Shown here: piece after piece, positions 33,659-46,200 of the stretch | How positions within the stretch are numbered: position 1 is the first letter of the stretch | Layout of the letters: the number at the start of each line of letters is the position of its first letter | Source of the DNA: Haliclona indistincta | Lineage: Eukaryota > Porifera > Demospongiae > Haplosclerida > Chalinidae | DNA: 64,000 nucleotides | Assembly: GCA_964017065.1 (NCBI GenBank) | Contig: OZ024784.1 | Location: 6,491,152-6,555,151 of the forward strand | Direction: 5' to 3' | Notes under the pieces: generated by a model | The model's database searches: none | Seen by the model: the letters and a program-made list of their open reading frames with translations, nothing else | What the model was told of the DNA's origin: nothing | Position numbers and translations under genes: made by a program

Positions 33659-35121
33659 ATGGTGAGCTAATAAAAGTCACTACAGTGCTGTGATCACTTA
33701 TCAAGTTGTACATGGTAGCTAGGTTTCAATACTGTACTTTGTTTGGGTTGTGTATATGCTAGTTGCCGACACAGCGGCAATAACTAGTAGCTGTGCGTAT
33801 TTTAGCGACAAATAGTGACAATTTATTAGAAACAGAATGTATTGTAAAAACTTGAAAAGTTCAGTTTTAGTACAGCACTTCTGTAACAGCCCTTACCTAC
33901 AATACACAATGTACAATGCACTCTAGTATTCTGTTACACTACAATACACTCTAGTATTCTTGCGTTCCACTATTACATTCCATCTCCTATTGGAGAAGCA
34001 TGGTAAGTATGCTCCTTATTGTGAACTCATACATAATCACATGACTCACTGATAGTCAAGTGTTTCCTGTGTCAGCTAAACAAATGCTCCATACTAGGAT
34101 ATCGTATTGACTACCACCCTGGCCCTGGTGCTGGCATGCTGTATACCTGACTAATTATTACCGAAATAGAAACATTCTAATTGCAGCAAAGTGTGCATGT
34201 ATAGCAACAATAATCAATACACTATTATCAAGAGTTATTATGTACCTCTGCATATTCAAATTTTGTTTTGTTAAACTTATTGACATAACTTTATTTTGTT
34301 GTTTTAGATGTCTCTCATAGCTGTTGTTCTTTTGCTTGGACTGGTCCATTGCAGCATGGCTCAGGTATAATTATTCTTTACTAATAAATAAGTTCAAAAT
34401 GTTTATTTTTCTTTCTATTTTTCTCTCCAACAGGATAAGTATTTCTATCATGTAAGTTTTTTATTATTCTGCATGTACATGCCAATCCTCAATCTGTTTC
34501 TTTCCAGAATGTCGCCTTTACTGTGCCTGCAATTGTGGTGTTCATTTTGGCTATAATTTTCATCATCCTTGGTGTCTGGATGATATATAGAGCACGCAGA
34601 GGATACTTTTTGTGCTGCAAACCAGTGAGTATGCAACTGTGCAATGAATTCAGAGCTGTAGTTAATATTGATGTCTCTTTTACAACAGGTTTCTCGAATC
34701 AGAGCAGATCCAACCAGGTACATGATGTACTACTATTCTAGCTGTTCTGCATGTGTAGTTATAATGCATGATGTAAGAGTATTTACTGTATTCAGTATAT
34801 GCATGACTGTTATAGTAGGAGTTCATGTCATATCCACCATGCTTGAAAGTGAAACAATAATTTTTGTGCATTCCTTATACTCCCACCACTGACTCCCACT
34901 GTCTTTTTGGCACACACTTATTCCTTATACATGTAATACTAAGTAGTTTTTCCATACACAGTGATATTGACAGTAAAGCCAGTAAAGAAAAGGGCCTTCC
35001 CTCATATGACATGAAGCCCCGCAGTGTCAAAGCCCCTCCTGCCTATGATGATGCACTCAATGACAAGCTAGTCGACCAGGATGAGGATGCTATTGATGAT
35101 CGTGCTCCACTCAATCCTTGA
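33659..35121 (+). CDS. Small single-pass membrane protein with PPxY motif (A)
   Basis: Exons 33659-33661 (ATG at a donor), 34308-34364, 34434-34451, 34508-34624, 34689-34717 and 34962-35121 join in frame, giving 127 residues. An alternative start is the ATG at 34308. A signal peptide (MSLIAVVLLLGLVHCSMAQ) is followed by a very short ectodomain, one membrane helix (FTVPAIVVFILAIIFIILGV), a Cys/Arg-rich juxtamembrane strip (RARRGYFLCCK) and a cytoplasmic tail with KAPPAYDDAL, a PPxY WW-domain ligand, and an acidic end. The architecture resembles WW-binding adaptors such as WBP1/VOPP1 or Shisa-like proteins, which recruit NEDD4-type ligases, but no orthology is claimed. The next gene encodes a protein of similar design. 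Confidence 0.8.
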
Positions 35122-35486
35122 GCACAGATGACACTGTCACAACACATACATATCATTATAGTGGTGGCTTTGTATTATTGTATATGCATAGTAGCAACTA
35201 TTATTATGTTTGTATATCAGAGATTGGCCAAAATTTCAATTGTATCATGTCACATCTATAAATCATTGTCTCCGTCAATAGAATGTGTAATAATTATTTC
35301 AACAGAAGATTTTTTATGAAAAACTTTTAAATTCTTAGCCATGGCTCGCTCAGGCTCGTATTTACCCACCCATACTGTACTTGTGGCATGACTATGACGT
35401 CATTCTAATAAGATCGCGATTCGCGAGCATCAACAACTAACAAGTCGAAGTCACTGGAAGTGGCACGAAACTTACTAGAAGAGAAA
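35122..35486. other. Intergenic stretch between A and B
   Basis: It contains the A 3' UTR and the B leader. No further gene is visible. A TATA-like or other core promoter motif is not obvious. Confidence 0.4.
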
Positions 35487-37898
35487 ATGAACGGTATGAG
35501 TGTGCTAAATTCATTTTTTCTTGTGTCTGTAAGTCACCAGAGTACTCGCAGACGATCACAGACTGACATTGAAAGTCTGAAAGTCTAGAAGTCCGTTTAG
35601 AAAGTCTGAATCTAGAAGTCAGAAAGTCTGAAAGTCTAGAAGTCCGTTTTAGCTTTGTGTGATGTCAGTAATAACCTATTATATGAGTGAATCGCTCGCT
35701 ACTAGCTTGATTCTGTTGTTATGTACATATACCTGTATAATAAGTAATTTACTTTTACACAGCCCAAAAACTTCGTTGTTTGTTCACATCATGAGTCTGT
35801 GGTATATGTTTGAATGATATAGCTTTCAGTGTCTATAGATTCCCACACATCTATTGCTATCGTGGTTATACACCTATTCAGTATTAATAAAGAGATACAC
35901 TATGTGATATTTTGTCGCTTATAGTTTATATGTAGCGTAGATTGTTAATTCTTGGTGGTTGCTAACACTTCTTTATCCACAGTGTCTACATACATATATA
36001 TCATTGTTCCCATCGTCGTTGTGGTTGTGATCCTCAAGCTATGTCTCATCTTCTGCAGAGCATACGTCTATCATAAGGTGAGAATACAAATGCAAATGCA
36101 TTTTTGTCTCTTACATGTAACTTGTCAGCGGTCTAGTCATGTAAAGCATTCTGTCTTGTAAAATATTGAACTGTGAACATGCTCGTGTGTGAGGCAGGAT
36201 ATTAGAGCATCTAACAGATGTACATGTACATTGGGGAAAACTCCAAATTCCTTTATAATTTACATGCATGTGATAGTTTTCTTCGATGCAACGAGGTAGT
36301 CAGTTTATCACATTATGTATGCATGGTGGTGACCTAGCATCAATTATTCACTATTCACAGAGAAGAGAGGAACAGAGAACATTAGCTAACCAGCAACAGG
36401 TGATAGCAGCTGCAAGAGCTCAAGCAGCAAGGTGAGCAAACACCACTCACCTCACATTATGGGATTTGGGCTAATGAATAGTCTGTCATAAATGTTTTTT
36501 TCAGTGTGCATTAAACACACTAGAATTGTTATTATGCCTCGGTGGGCGGAGCCACGGGGCATACGGTAGTCGGTTTGTGTATCTGTCTGTGTGTGTGTGT
36601 GTCTGTCTGTCGGCAGGATTTCTCGTCGCTCGCAGAAAACTAAGCGCTGAAAGTTGCAATACAAGCTAAAGTCGATATTTGCTTGAAAATGAATTGTAAG
36701 GATTTTGGTTATAAGGCTCTGTTCGTGAGTTATAGCGTGATTGCTTACCTCGCGATCGCCGGCTGGCGATCTAGTTGCTGATGTAAAGACAAAATTGTCT
36801 ATTGCTGGCTGCCTTACAGCTAGTGAGTTCGCCTTTACTTCAGAACAGCACGGCAGACTTGTATATGAAGCTGCAATCTAGAGTTAAGGCGTAGCTTTGC
36901 TTACCTCGCGATCTATGGCCGTTGCTGGCGATCTAGAGTTCTCCGTAGACAAAATTATCCACAGTTGACTGCCTAGAAGCTGATAGGTTACATCGTATGT
37001 CTAAAGAAATTGTGCAAGCAAGCTATGGACGCTATCTCGCTCGTTGTACGTGCTGTGCCCTGAACAACATAGACACGCCCAGTTTAATTAGTGGTCAGCA
37101 CTGATTGGCTTCTGATTGCATAACTATTATACTGCATTGTGATTGCTGTACAGAAAGGTACAACAGCTGCAGTTTAACTTTACTGTGTATGTTTATTTTC
37201 TTTTCTCTACTCCTTACATCTCACTAGTATAATATTATGTAAAATGTTCATTGCCATTATTGAATACCATGTCAGATTTATTGTCTCTCATATGAGGTGC
37301 TGAACTTCGTAATAATTTTATAAGTCGTCAGCCACTAGCATAGTGTTCAACTAGCAACAGCAGACTTTCATTACTGCTTGTGTATTTCAGTTCAGCGTAT
37401 TTAGTCAGACAGGCATGTATGCATAACATTCCACCGAGGCATAAGCACCTTCGGTGCCTAGTTAATTGTTTTGTGATTGTTGACTTATTTTACAGGAATC
37501 AAGTTATGAGGATCACTACATCAAATGGTCAAACATCCACAGTAGGCGCCCATCAGATAGTGCAGCTTCAGCGACCTATTGCCTGTGCTGGTGGTAGGGT
37601 CCTTAATACTGGACGGACTCAGCCACCTCGCAGGACCATTGTGTTGCAGTGTAACCCTGACGCCCTCATGGCACTGCGACGATCCATTGATCCTAATCTG
37701 CCTCCCTCCTATGATCAAGCAGTGTCTGGACGAGATCGTTCAGTCAAGGTCGAGGATGGAAAGAGTGCTACGAGCCTGCCTCCTCCACCAGAGTACTCTG
37801 CTGATAATTATGGTGTTCCATCGGCTCCAGTATTTCCTGATAACAGTGTTCATGAGGTTGCACGTGATGATAATGATGATCAACCACTTTTGCCTTAA
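35487..37898 (+). CDS. Small single-pass membrane protein with two PPxY motifs (B)
   Basis: Exons 35487-35493, 35983-36077, 36361-36431 and 37496-37898 join in frame to 191 residues. There is no signal peptide. The N-terminus is two residues followed by one helix (YIYIIVPIVVVVVILKLCLI), so it is probably a type III or signal-anchor protein. A basic, Gln/Ala-rich stretch follows (RREEQRTLANQQQVIAAARA). The tail carries LPPSYDQAV and LPPPPEYSAD, two PPxY motifs, and ends in an acidic DDNDDQPLLP segment with a possible dileucine signal. The PPxY pair suggests WW-domain ubiquitin ligase or endosomal sorting contacts; this rests on the motif only. Its first intron has a local repeat and its third intron holds a dispersed element. 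Confidence 0.8.
35573..35655. repeat. Local imperfect duplication in B intron 1
   Basis: The string gaaagtctagaagtccgttt recurs about 55 bases apart, with partial copies (aaagtctgaatctagaagtc) between. Confidence 0.75.
36525..37060. mobile_element. Probable dispersed repeat in B intron 3
   Basis: A GC-rich block starting gcctcggtgggcggagccac, with a (gt)n/(ctgt)n tract, breaks into otherwise AT-rich intron. The string acctcgcgatc recurs at 36748 and 36904 together with ctggcgatctag, an internal duplication. Its ends are not resolved. A repeat search of the genome would show whether it is dispersed. Confidence 0.45.
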
Positions 37899-38089
37899 AA
37901 TTTACAGTCTTTATGACTTGTATTAATGTAATAGTTCATATTATATACAGTACCTTGTCAACAGCCGTCAATAGTGTGCACAGTATTTTCTTGACTGTAT
38001 AATTAATGAATCATTAATTTTTTTGCGGTTTGTAGACTCTATGAATGATATTTTATGGGCGTAGTCGACTATACAGCACGTGCAGCAAT

Positions 38090-38199
38090 TCACGTGATCA
38101 GATCCCAGATAGACCAAAGCAACACAATTCAACAAGGGCCGGTAGTTGAGATAGTTGAATCGGGAAGACTTTTCGGAAGTTCTTCTGCTATCAACGTAA
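38090..38199 (+). promoter_or_regulatory. Likely 5' UTR exon of the SLC35F6-like gene
   Basis: A non-coding stretch ending at a donor (tgctatcaac|gtaagc, about 38195) lies upstream of an acceptor (tttgcag, 38315) that sits just before the start codon. This suggests a short leader intron. Transcript evidence is needed for its 5' limit. Confidence 0.5.
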
Positions 38200-38319
38200 G
38201 CACGTGTTTACAAAGTTTCTTCTCTCAAATAATCACCGCTATGCATGTACAAAATGGCAGCCTATCTTTTGTCTTTCACGTAACAATCACTGTTTTCATG
38301 TGTTTTTCTTTGCAGAATA

Positions 38320-39692
38320 ATGGATAACATGGTGTACGTAAAGAAGGTAGTGTTCGATCTGGCGATAGCAGCACTTATGGTGGGCACGGGTACCATCAAC
38401 ACACTTGCTGCAAAGTAATCGCATACACTTTGTATTGTACTGTAACTACCTCTGTATTTGTGCAGGTGGGCTGACTTGCTGAGGGTGAAAGGAACTAACC
38501 CTAGACCCGAGCATAGTTTTGACCATCCATACTTTCAGGTATGCAATAAACTAGTTGAAGTAAAATTTTGTGTATTATAAATGCATAATGGATCATGCAG
38601 ACTGCACTATGTTACTGCTGTTGGTCACTCTTCCTGTAGGCTGCTGAGATGTTCTTAGGAGAAATGATGTGTATTTTTGTATTCTGGGCCTGGTTCTACT
38701 TCACCAAATTTACCAAACGAGACATGAAGCCTTTTGGTCCGCAAAAGTTTTTCCCTGGAGTGTGGGCTATTCCAGCAATGTGCGACTTGATCGGTACATC
38801 GACAATGTATGTTGGGCTGACCTGGACCTATGCAGCCAGCTTTCAGATGCTTCGTGGTAGTGTGATCATCTTCACTGGCCTTCTTTCTGTTGCATTCCTC
38901 AAAACCCGCCTAAAGCCTTCTCAGTGGACTGGCATGTTCATGGTGATCCTTGGATTGATCATTGTCGGTGTGGGAGACTACATTTTCACTAAGCAGACAG
39001 CTACTGTTTCGCCAACATTTGTACTTGCTGGTGACCTGTTGATTGTTTTAGCTCAAGTAATTGCAGCCATACAGATGACAGTAGAAGAGAAACTGATCAA
39101 GAAGTATGAAGTTCCCCCACTGCAAGCAGTTGGGTGGGAGGGCACTTTCGGTTTCATTACTCTGTCTGTTGCTCTCATTCCCATGTTCTTCATTCCGTGG
39201 CATCTTCCAGCTCCATCAAGCACTTGGCAACAGACCATCAGATTTGAGGATGCAATTGATGCTTTCACCATGTTGGGCAACAACTGGCAGCTACTGTTTG
39301 CTTCAGTTGGTACTGTTATCAGTATTGCTTTCTTCAACTTTGCTGGGTTGACAGTAACCAGCACAATGAACGCTACAACACGTATGGTGCTAGATAGTGT
39401 TCGTACTATCTTCATTTGGGTCTTTTCCTTGGCTATTGGTTGGCAACATTTCCAGCCCCTGCAGCCTGTTGGGTATTTGTTGCTGTTTATTGGTACCTGC
39501 ATCTATTATGATGTGATCATTATGCCAGGTGTAAGGTGGGTTTTCAGAAGGATTCCTGTAAAACGCTTCCAAACGTGGGGCGGAATCCAAGCAGAAGAGA
39601 AGGAGCCATTGCTAAGCAAGACAAGCGGAAAGTCAAGCAAGATGCCAACTCCAGTCAACTCGCAGGATATTCAAGAGTATGACAATTACTAA
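38320..39692 (+). CDS. SLC35F6: SLC35F6-like drug/metabolite-superfamily transporter
   Basis: Exons 38320-38414, 38466-38538 and 38640-39692 join to 406 residues, compared with about 371 in human. About ten membrane helices in two EamA-type halves are visible. Diagnostic matches to SLC35F6 include GTGTINTLAAKWAD, FDHPYFQ, SFQMLRGSVIIFTGLLSVAF, GDLLIVLAQVIAAIQM, FFNFAGLTVTSTMNATTRMV and GTCIYYDVI. The C-terminus EEKEPLLSKTS contains an ExxxLL signal like that of the human protein, consistent with late endosome/lysosome targeting. Human SLC35F6 is lysosomal/mitochondria-associated and interacts with ANT2; the substrate is not settled. The start MDNMVYVKK was chosen because it follows an acceptor and precedes the conserved first helix. 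The next gene begins only 195 bases after the stop. Confidence 0.93.
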
Positions 39693-39887
39693 GTAGTACT
39701 CAGCAATTTTGTTTTGTCGAGTCTATCTGTACAGTTATCATAATGTGATTACAACTACAAATGAATTTATGTGGGAGTGTAGAGGGTAGATAGTCACGTG
39801 TGACCATGAATGATTGTTGGCTGATGCAACAGTCATAATTAATTGGTAGGCGGGGAATTGGCGTGGTTAACGATTGCGCGGGGGAGT

Positions 39888-42800
39888 ATGGCTGGACTAC
39901 TTTGCCATCTTCATTTCTGGAGTCTCCAAACGCTGTTTCCCGCTATTACTGTCGGTGGAACTCTTGGCATACACTCATATCAGCATAAAGGAATTAGTAA
40001 GTAACTGAACATAGTATTTTAGTATTATACAGTTGATATTATAATTAATTTTATTCTTTATTTATAATAAAATTATAATTGTATGCAGCTTCTAATAAGA
40101 CTAATATTGACTCTTGTAGAAAGACATGGGCTGAAGGTAAGCAATATTTAAACAGTTAAACTGTACAACATGTCTGTGTGACACAGGACGAGGCATCACA
40201 TGGAACCTCCCAAACCACAAATCAAACAAACTAAGAGACTCTCTGAGAGAGTGTGAGGTATAATGATTGTGGTATATAACGTATTATAAATGCACTGATC
40301 TTGCTTTAGGAGCTGCTGTCCTCTCAGAAGATCATCTGTGTCAAGTGGCAGTCACTGCGTCATTGTCTGGTAGTCAACTATAGCGAGATAGGGAATCATG
40401 ACGTCACTTTGCTGTATATAGGTTTTGCTGCAGAGCGGGTGCTTGATCACATTTACTGTAGCCAGGCACTCTGGTGACATCGAGTCTCTACTGATCGATC
40501 GCTCTCTTATTCCTCGCCTTGATGGTCCCCTTGACAAAGGTTAGTTCATGATTTCTCATATCACGTTATTCTCTCCCATTAGCTCTTATACTGGACAACA
40601 GCATCATAATCACATACCATGAGGACACTAGGGTAGGACTGATATATCTCTCAGGCAAGAAGAGTGCCGGAGGAGGATCTGCTATTCCACTCAACATTTC
40701 CACATCTGACTTAGGCAGGAGGATCGAAAAACTATCTACTCATGATCTCAAGGTACTCAAATATGCACGCTTTAATGAGCTAGCATTTTGTTCTTCTTCA
40801 GGTGGTTCATCTTGATGTGAAGCGTATGCCTGATAGTAAAGTGGACAGACATCTCATTGCTAACTGCCAGAAGGATATAGTATGTGACCAAGGTATACTG
40901 ATAGCTACCGTGCATCTCTGTTCTCCTAGATTGCTGTGTGGTGGTGTGATCTCCAAGAGGGAGGATGGAGGTGGTCCTCTCTTGCTGCTGGAGGATCACA
41001 CAATGGTGTCATCATTAGAATAAGGAAGTTAGTTAACCGCCTGGTTGTATATATTTAAAGAGAGATGATGTCTGTAATTCACTGTTCTGTGTTTCTCTAG
41101 TGAGAAGAAGCTCGAGTTAGTTGGAAACCTACAAACTGATCAAGACCCAGTGTCTATGTGCTTCAGGTACATGTGGTGTCATTGCATCATGATAGGTTTC
41201 TCTCTCTTACTGCAGTAAGACCAGCTCTAGCATGCTGCATAGTCTAGAGATGGTCTCATCTCCCTCCTCATATCCCTACATGTACGAGTGTGTGCTATAT
41301 GAGTGTGGAGAGAAAAGAGTGTCCAGGAACTCTATTGAAGGCTCATTCACTACTGAGGGTGAGTTTTAGTGTTGTTTGTATAGTATTAACTGGTTGTTTC
41401 ACTATACAAGCTCCTGTGGTTGTCTGTGCTTGGAACAGAGATGAAAGAAGATTGCTACTAGCCTGTGAGGGCGGCTCTGTGGTCAGTGTGTTTAATAACT
41501 GGTTATTCTCATTCTGATCAACTCACAGGTGTTTCATGATAACACCAGCGAACGTACTCTCAAGACAAAAGCATTCTTTGTAAGTGGCGGTACATTGTTT
41601 ACTACTTCTACTGATTCATACCTACAGACCACCATCACCTCCATCCAGTGGCACCCAGCTGGATCTCTTGCTGTGGTGTGTGGCAGTAAAGGAGAGCTGC
41701 AATTCTTTGATCTAGCCCTCACTCCACTGTCTATTCAAGTTGCTGATGAAGACCCTCAGCCACCAACAACACTGCTAGTTCTCAACAGCTACTTCATGTT
41801 AGTCTATCTAGGTAAGGTTTCCTGATCATCTCCTCCGTCCACAGGAACCCAGTACTGTTACAGCACACAGGATGGGGCTCTGAAGCTCGAGAGGGAGAGG
41901 GCCATGGTGGTTGCTATGATAATTTTGTAGCTGTATTCAACAGGTACTTAACTTTTATTTTATGTCATGAGATTTTATGTTCCACACTTCACAGAGGCCC
42001 TGTTTTGTTGATTCGGTTTGAGCTGGGTGTCCTGAGTCGTGGTAAGATTGGTCATGTGGAGCTAGTAGCAGAATATCTGAGACACAAACAGTTCAATCAG
42101 GTGAGTCAGTGTTATCATTAGTCACACTATACTCAGGTCTATCATTAGTCACACTATACTCACATTGTGTTGGTCTATCATAGGCTGTGTCTCTGCTGTC
42201 GATGATAGGATGGAAGCACCATCCTGAGGACTGCTTCATTGCACTAACTCTCATTATGGATCACTTGCTCTCTCTTCCTCTCAGCGCCAACACTGAAGGT
42301 ACAGCACACACACACGCACACACACACACACGCACGCACACACACGCACGCACACACACACACTCACACTCACTCACTCACTCATAATACTCTACAGATC
42401 TAATGGAGACTGCTCTAGCAACATATCTATCAGCCTCTTCCTCCTCATCATCGTCATCTTCCTTGCCCTCCTCATCTTCTCATGGTAGTAAGTACACTCA
42501 CTATCAGGAGAATATCACACAGCTCATGAGAAGATTCTTCTTCATCTTATTGAGGTATTGCAATCCTAGAGCTTTGTTGGTATTGTAGTTTCATGTTGTT
42601 TATTGATTTGCAGACACAGACGATTTGAAAAAGCTTTTCGTCTTGCGGTTGATATAAAGGCTAAAGATTTGTTTATGGTGTGTTCACAACAGTCAACATC
42701 ACATGATTAAACTCATCTCTTCTCAGGACATTCATTACATGGCACTAGAGCACAATGAGTCAGCTCTGGCTGAGCTAGCTAAGAGGAAGGCAGAGTCACT

Positions 42801-43088
42801 ATCCAGTGGCAGTCCAGCAACTGGTAGGTGCCTTCAATAATATGACAACAGTGCTATCTGTGTCCTTAATTCCTACTACTTACAGACGCTCTTCAGCATC
42901 CATTGGAGTGGACTGATGGTCCACCAGTTGATGTAGTGCCTGAGGTGCTGGCAAACCCTGGAGCTGTGGAGTTAGGTAGAGACCTGTCCAATGAGAGTGA
43001 TCAAGAGGCTGCTGTCACCTCTCCAACCAGGACTACACTGTGGTCAACTAACAATCCAATACAAGTCGTCAAATTTAACTATTTTTAA
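39888..43088 (+). CDS. WDPCP: WDPCP (Fritz) planar cell polarity/ciliary effector
   Basis: About 20 short exons joined by GT-AG introns give roughly 700 residues (human 746). Matches along the whole length: start MAGLLCHLHFWSLQTLFP; KLRDSLRECE; RHLIANCQKDI then IAVWWCDLQEGGWRWSSL; YMYECVLYEC; GSKGELQFFDLALTPLSIQ; RFFFILLR/HRRFEKAFRLAVDIKA then KDLFMDIHYMALEHNESALA. The C-terminus ends VVKFNYF, like the human MIHFGLV-type end. In animals WDPCP has an N-terminal WD-repeat propeller and acts with INTU and FUZ (CPLANE) at the base of cilia, recruiting IFT-A and organising septins. Its presence implies cilia in this organism. A (CA)n tract lies in one intron and a Ser-rich insert (SASSSSSSSSLP) in the coding region. 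ABHD16A starts 168 bases downstream. Confidence 0.93.
42301..42386. repeat. (CA)n/(CACG)n/(CACT)n microsatellite in a WDPCP intron
   Basis: This is an 85-base simple repeat directly after a donor (gaag|gtacag). It is not coding, although it is open in one frame. Confidence 0.92.
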
Positions 43089-43256
43089 TTACTCAATATC
43101 CTCACCAATCAAATTTTTATTCCAGTATTATACATGTACATGTAATACACTGTAGCAGTGTAGCTCCCCAGTGTGCAGCTGCAGTACAGTAAAAAAATTT
43201 AATGCGAGTACAAAATGGGCGTGGTCTTGTCGATACAGTAAAAAAAGAAGCTGCAC

Positions 43257-46200
43257 ATGGACGAACAAGGTGGTGATTGGGACCAGACGCCCTCACTAGG
43301 CAGGCGATCATGGACTGTTGTTCGCCTCGTACAGTGTATAACAGGCCCCAGGTTAACGCGGTCGTACTTTCTAGGTCGTTCAAATGAAGTGAGTTATTAT
43401 GATCTTGTACGTGTGATGATCGAATGTCATCTTTCTGCTTGTAGGGGAAAGCCTATAGCCCTAACAAAATAGAAGCGTATGCAGACAACGTTCTTTTAGC
43501 TGTATGTTATCTCAATGATATTAGTGAGAGTTAGAATATCAAGTGATTTGTCTATGTGTAGGCATACATTTTTTATTCTCTTGCTTGTCACGTGACTCCA
43601 GTTTATATGGTCTACTATATTGCCAGGCATGGTAAGCTAGTTGTCACTGTACTCAACTATCTGACCTCTTCCTCAGGCATGCCCTCTCTGGCTGGTATTT
43701 TATCCACACTGAGGTTCCTGTCATTTGTCCCCCTCTCTGCATCCATTGCTTTCCTAGTCCGTGGTAAGTGTAGTGAGACTACCTAGTGTCCACAGCTTGC
43801 ACCATGCTGGCTTGCAGGTGTTGGACGTTTCAAGAATAATGCGTATCTTGAGTTCCTAACATGTCTGAACAGTGCTCGTCGATGTACTGGTCATTTTGGT
43901 CCCACAGAGGTTAGTGTGTAGTGACATAGACTTATTAGTAGGGCTGAAACGAATAACACATTTTCATGTTCGAATAGTCACTAGCTAAAACGAATGAATA
44001 GTCGAATACTCTATTATCGGAATAAAACTAGCTCTAGCAACCAGTGTGCAAGAACAAAATATGTTTGAAAGTTTTATATCAACATAAAGTCAGGGCTCAG
44101 GCTTGATTTGTGGACTGGTTACAAATAGCCCAAGTTTCCCAATTGCTAAAAGACTTCAAACGAATATTCGAATAGCTGCAATAGCATTCGAATACTGTCA
44201 AAACGATCGAATAGTCGAATAGTACAAGTATTCGTTTCAGCCCTACTTATTAGACTACGTAACCGGGACTGGAAACGAGGTCATGTGCGTGAAACAATCC
44301 GTGTTGTTAGGTTAATTATAATATTATTCACAACTTGTTGTTGTCAGAGTAGGAGGTCTAGTTCGACAAAAAACAGACGTTACTGCATTAGAACGCCATG
44401 TTACGTCGCCTAGATGGTTATAGATACTACCATAAGTTGGCTCAAACTTGTGTGCTGCTATCTACACAACTGTACAGGCAACTGGTCGTTGGTATTGGGA
44501 ACGAATTGCCCACGAACAGCAATGGCGACTACACCGAGCAACAAAAATGTCTTTATTCAAGCTGAAAAGCGGTTTATAGGCACAGTAGCTTGCTGAAACT
44601 ATTAGCTGTGTCGAACAATGTCTCAGGCATAACTACACAACCTTTTCGCTTAGCTTTTCGCCAGTAAGACGAGAATACAGGCTGAAACAGGTGATGTATT
44701 CCAGCAAATTCACGCCTATTTCCAGATGTTATAAACGTCTGGACACTGTAAAACATCCAGCATGCAAAGGAACAGCTATCGATAATAGAACTGTTGAATA
44801 GTAATCGGTGCTTTAAACTAAGACAAAACAACTACAAGTTGACAAAACTCTCCACTGTCGAAGCTCACCAACAAAAACTCTGTACTTTTCCCAAACAAAA
44901 TAGCACCATGCAAAAGTTCAGCTTTTAAGAAGCTAAAAATGATTACCTTTGTCTTGTTTGTTGCTGTAAGTTAGCAAGACCTGACAAAAACTTTTACATC
45001 GAAACAGGCTGAGAACAACGTCCCACATGCGCAACAAGGAATGATTAGTTGTCTGTACAGTTGTGTAGATAGCAGCGCACAAGTTTGAGCCAACTTATGG
45101 TAGTAGCTATTACCATCAAGGGCATGTAACATGGCGTTCCAATGCAGTAACAACAGTTTTCTGTCCAACTCGACCGTCTTCTTCTGACAACAACAAGTCG
45201 TGAATATGATTAACTCTAACAACGCAGAGTGTTTAACGTGAAATGTATTGCTACTATGCGCTCACGTGACCTCGTTTCCAGTCCCGGTTACGTAGTCTAA
45301 TAGGTCTATGGTAGTGATGACTAGCTGTGTATGATGCTGATTGATGCAGGCTCGTGCTACTGGTATTGACAAGTATGACTTTCAAATGTCAGCTCATCCT
45401 ATCACGTTTCGATATTCTGACTCTAATGTCAAGTGAGTAGTGCATCACTGCCACCATGTCCATGTCCTACCCACCCACACAGACCCAGGAAGCTGAGTAG
45501 CCTACGCAGAAAACAGTTGCTAGAGACACTAATATCATTCCCTATGTCTGCTGCTAGGTAAGCTATACCTGTGCTAGAGCAGTGCACATTATACATACAG
45601 ACATGTGTGTATACCACAGCACTGTTTGTGATAATAATCTCCTCCATACATTCCTCCCACTAATTGAAGATATATTTCTATCACTGTGGTTGGCCGACGT
45701 ATGATATATCCTGGGTCCTTGTTTGCCTTCAATGCTCTCTTGGGTATGAAAACTCACATCCATGAACTTTGTAATAATTACTGTTTTCCACAGACACTGG
45801 CTTATCATTGGGTAGATGCAAACTGAGACGAAAGGTTAGAGTTGCAAATGTGTGCTGTTTCTATCCTTTCTTCTCCTCTAGTATAATGCATATAGAGCCA
45901 AGCTGTTAGCATGTGATGGTAACCATATTGACAGCATGTTTATCGATCGGAGAGGATCACCTGATAGTGTTGCCAAGGGAAACAAGTTGGTGAGCTGCTT
46001 GACATCACTACTAGTCGGCTACGTACTGGTGGTATGATCTTTCTTGTGTCATTGGTAGGTAATATGTTGTGAAGGTAATGCTGCATATTATGAGGTTGGT
46101 ATAATGGAGATAGCAGCATCAGGTATTCAATGGAGTATTGTAATGTACAGTCAGTACCATTTTTGTCTATAGCTGGTTATTCTGTTCTGGGGTGGAACCA

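Noticed and set aside
39053..39502. 149-codon minus-strand frame over the SLC35F6-like gene
   Set aside because: It is antisense to a confidently assigned transporter exon and has no features of its own.
42187..42387. Frame ending in a Thr-His-Ala-His repeat
   Set aside because: The first part is a real WDPCP exon. The repeat is the intronic CA microsatellite read through the donor site.
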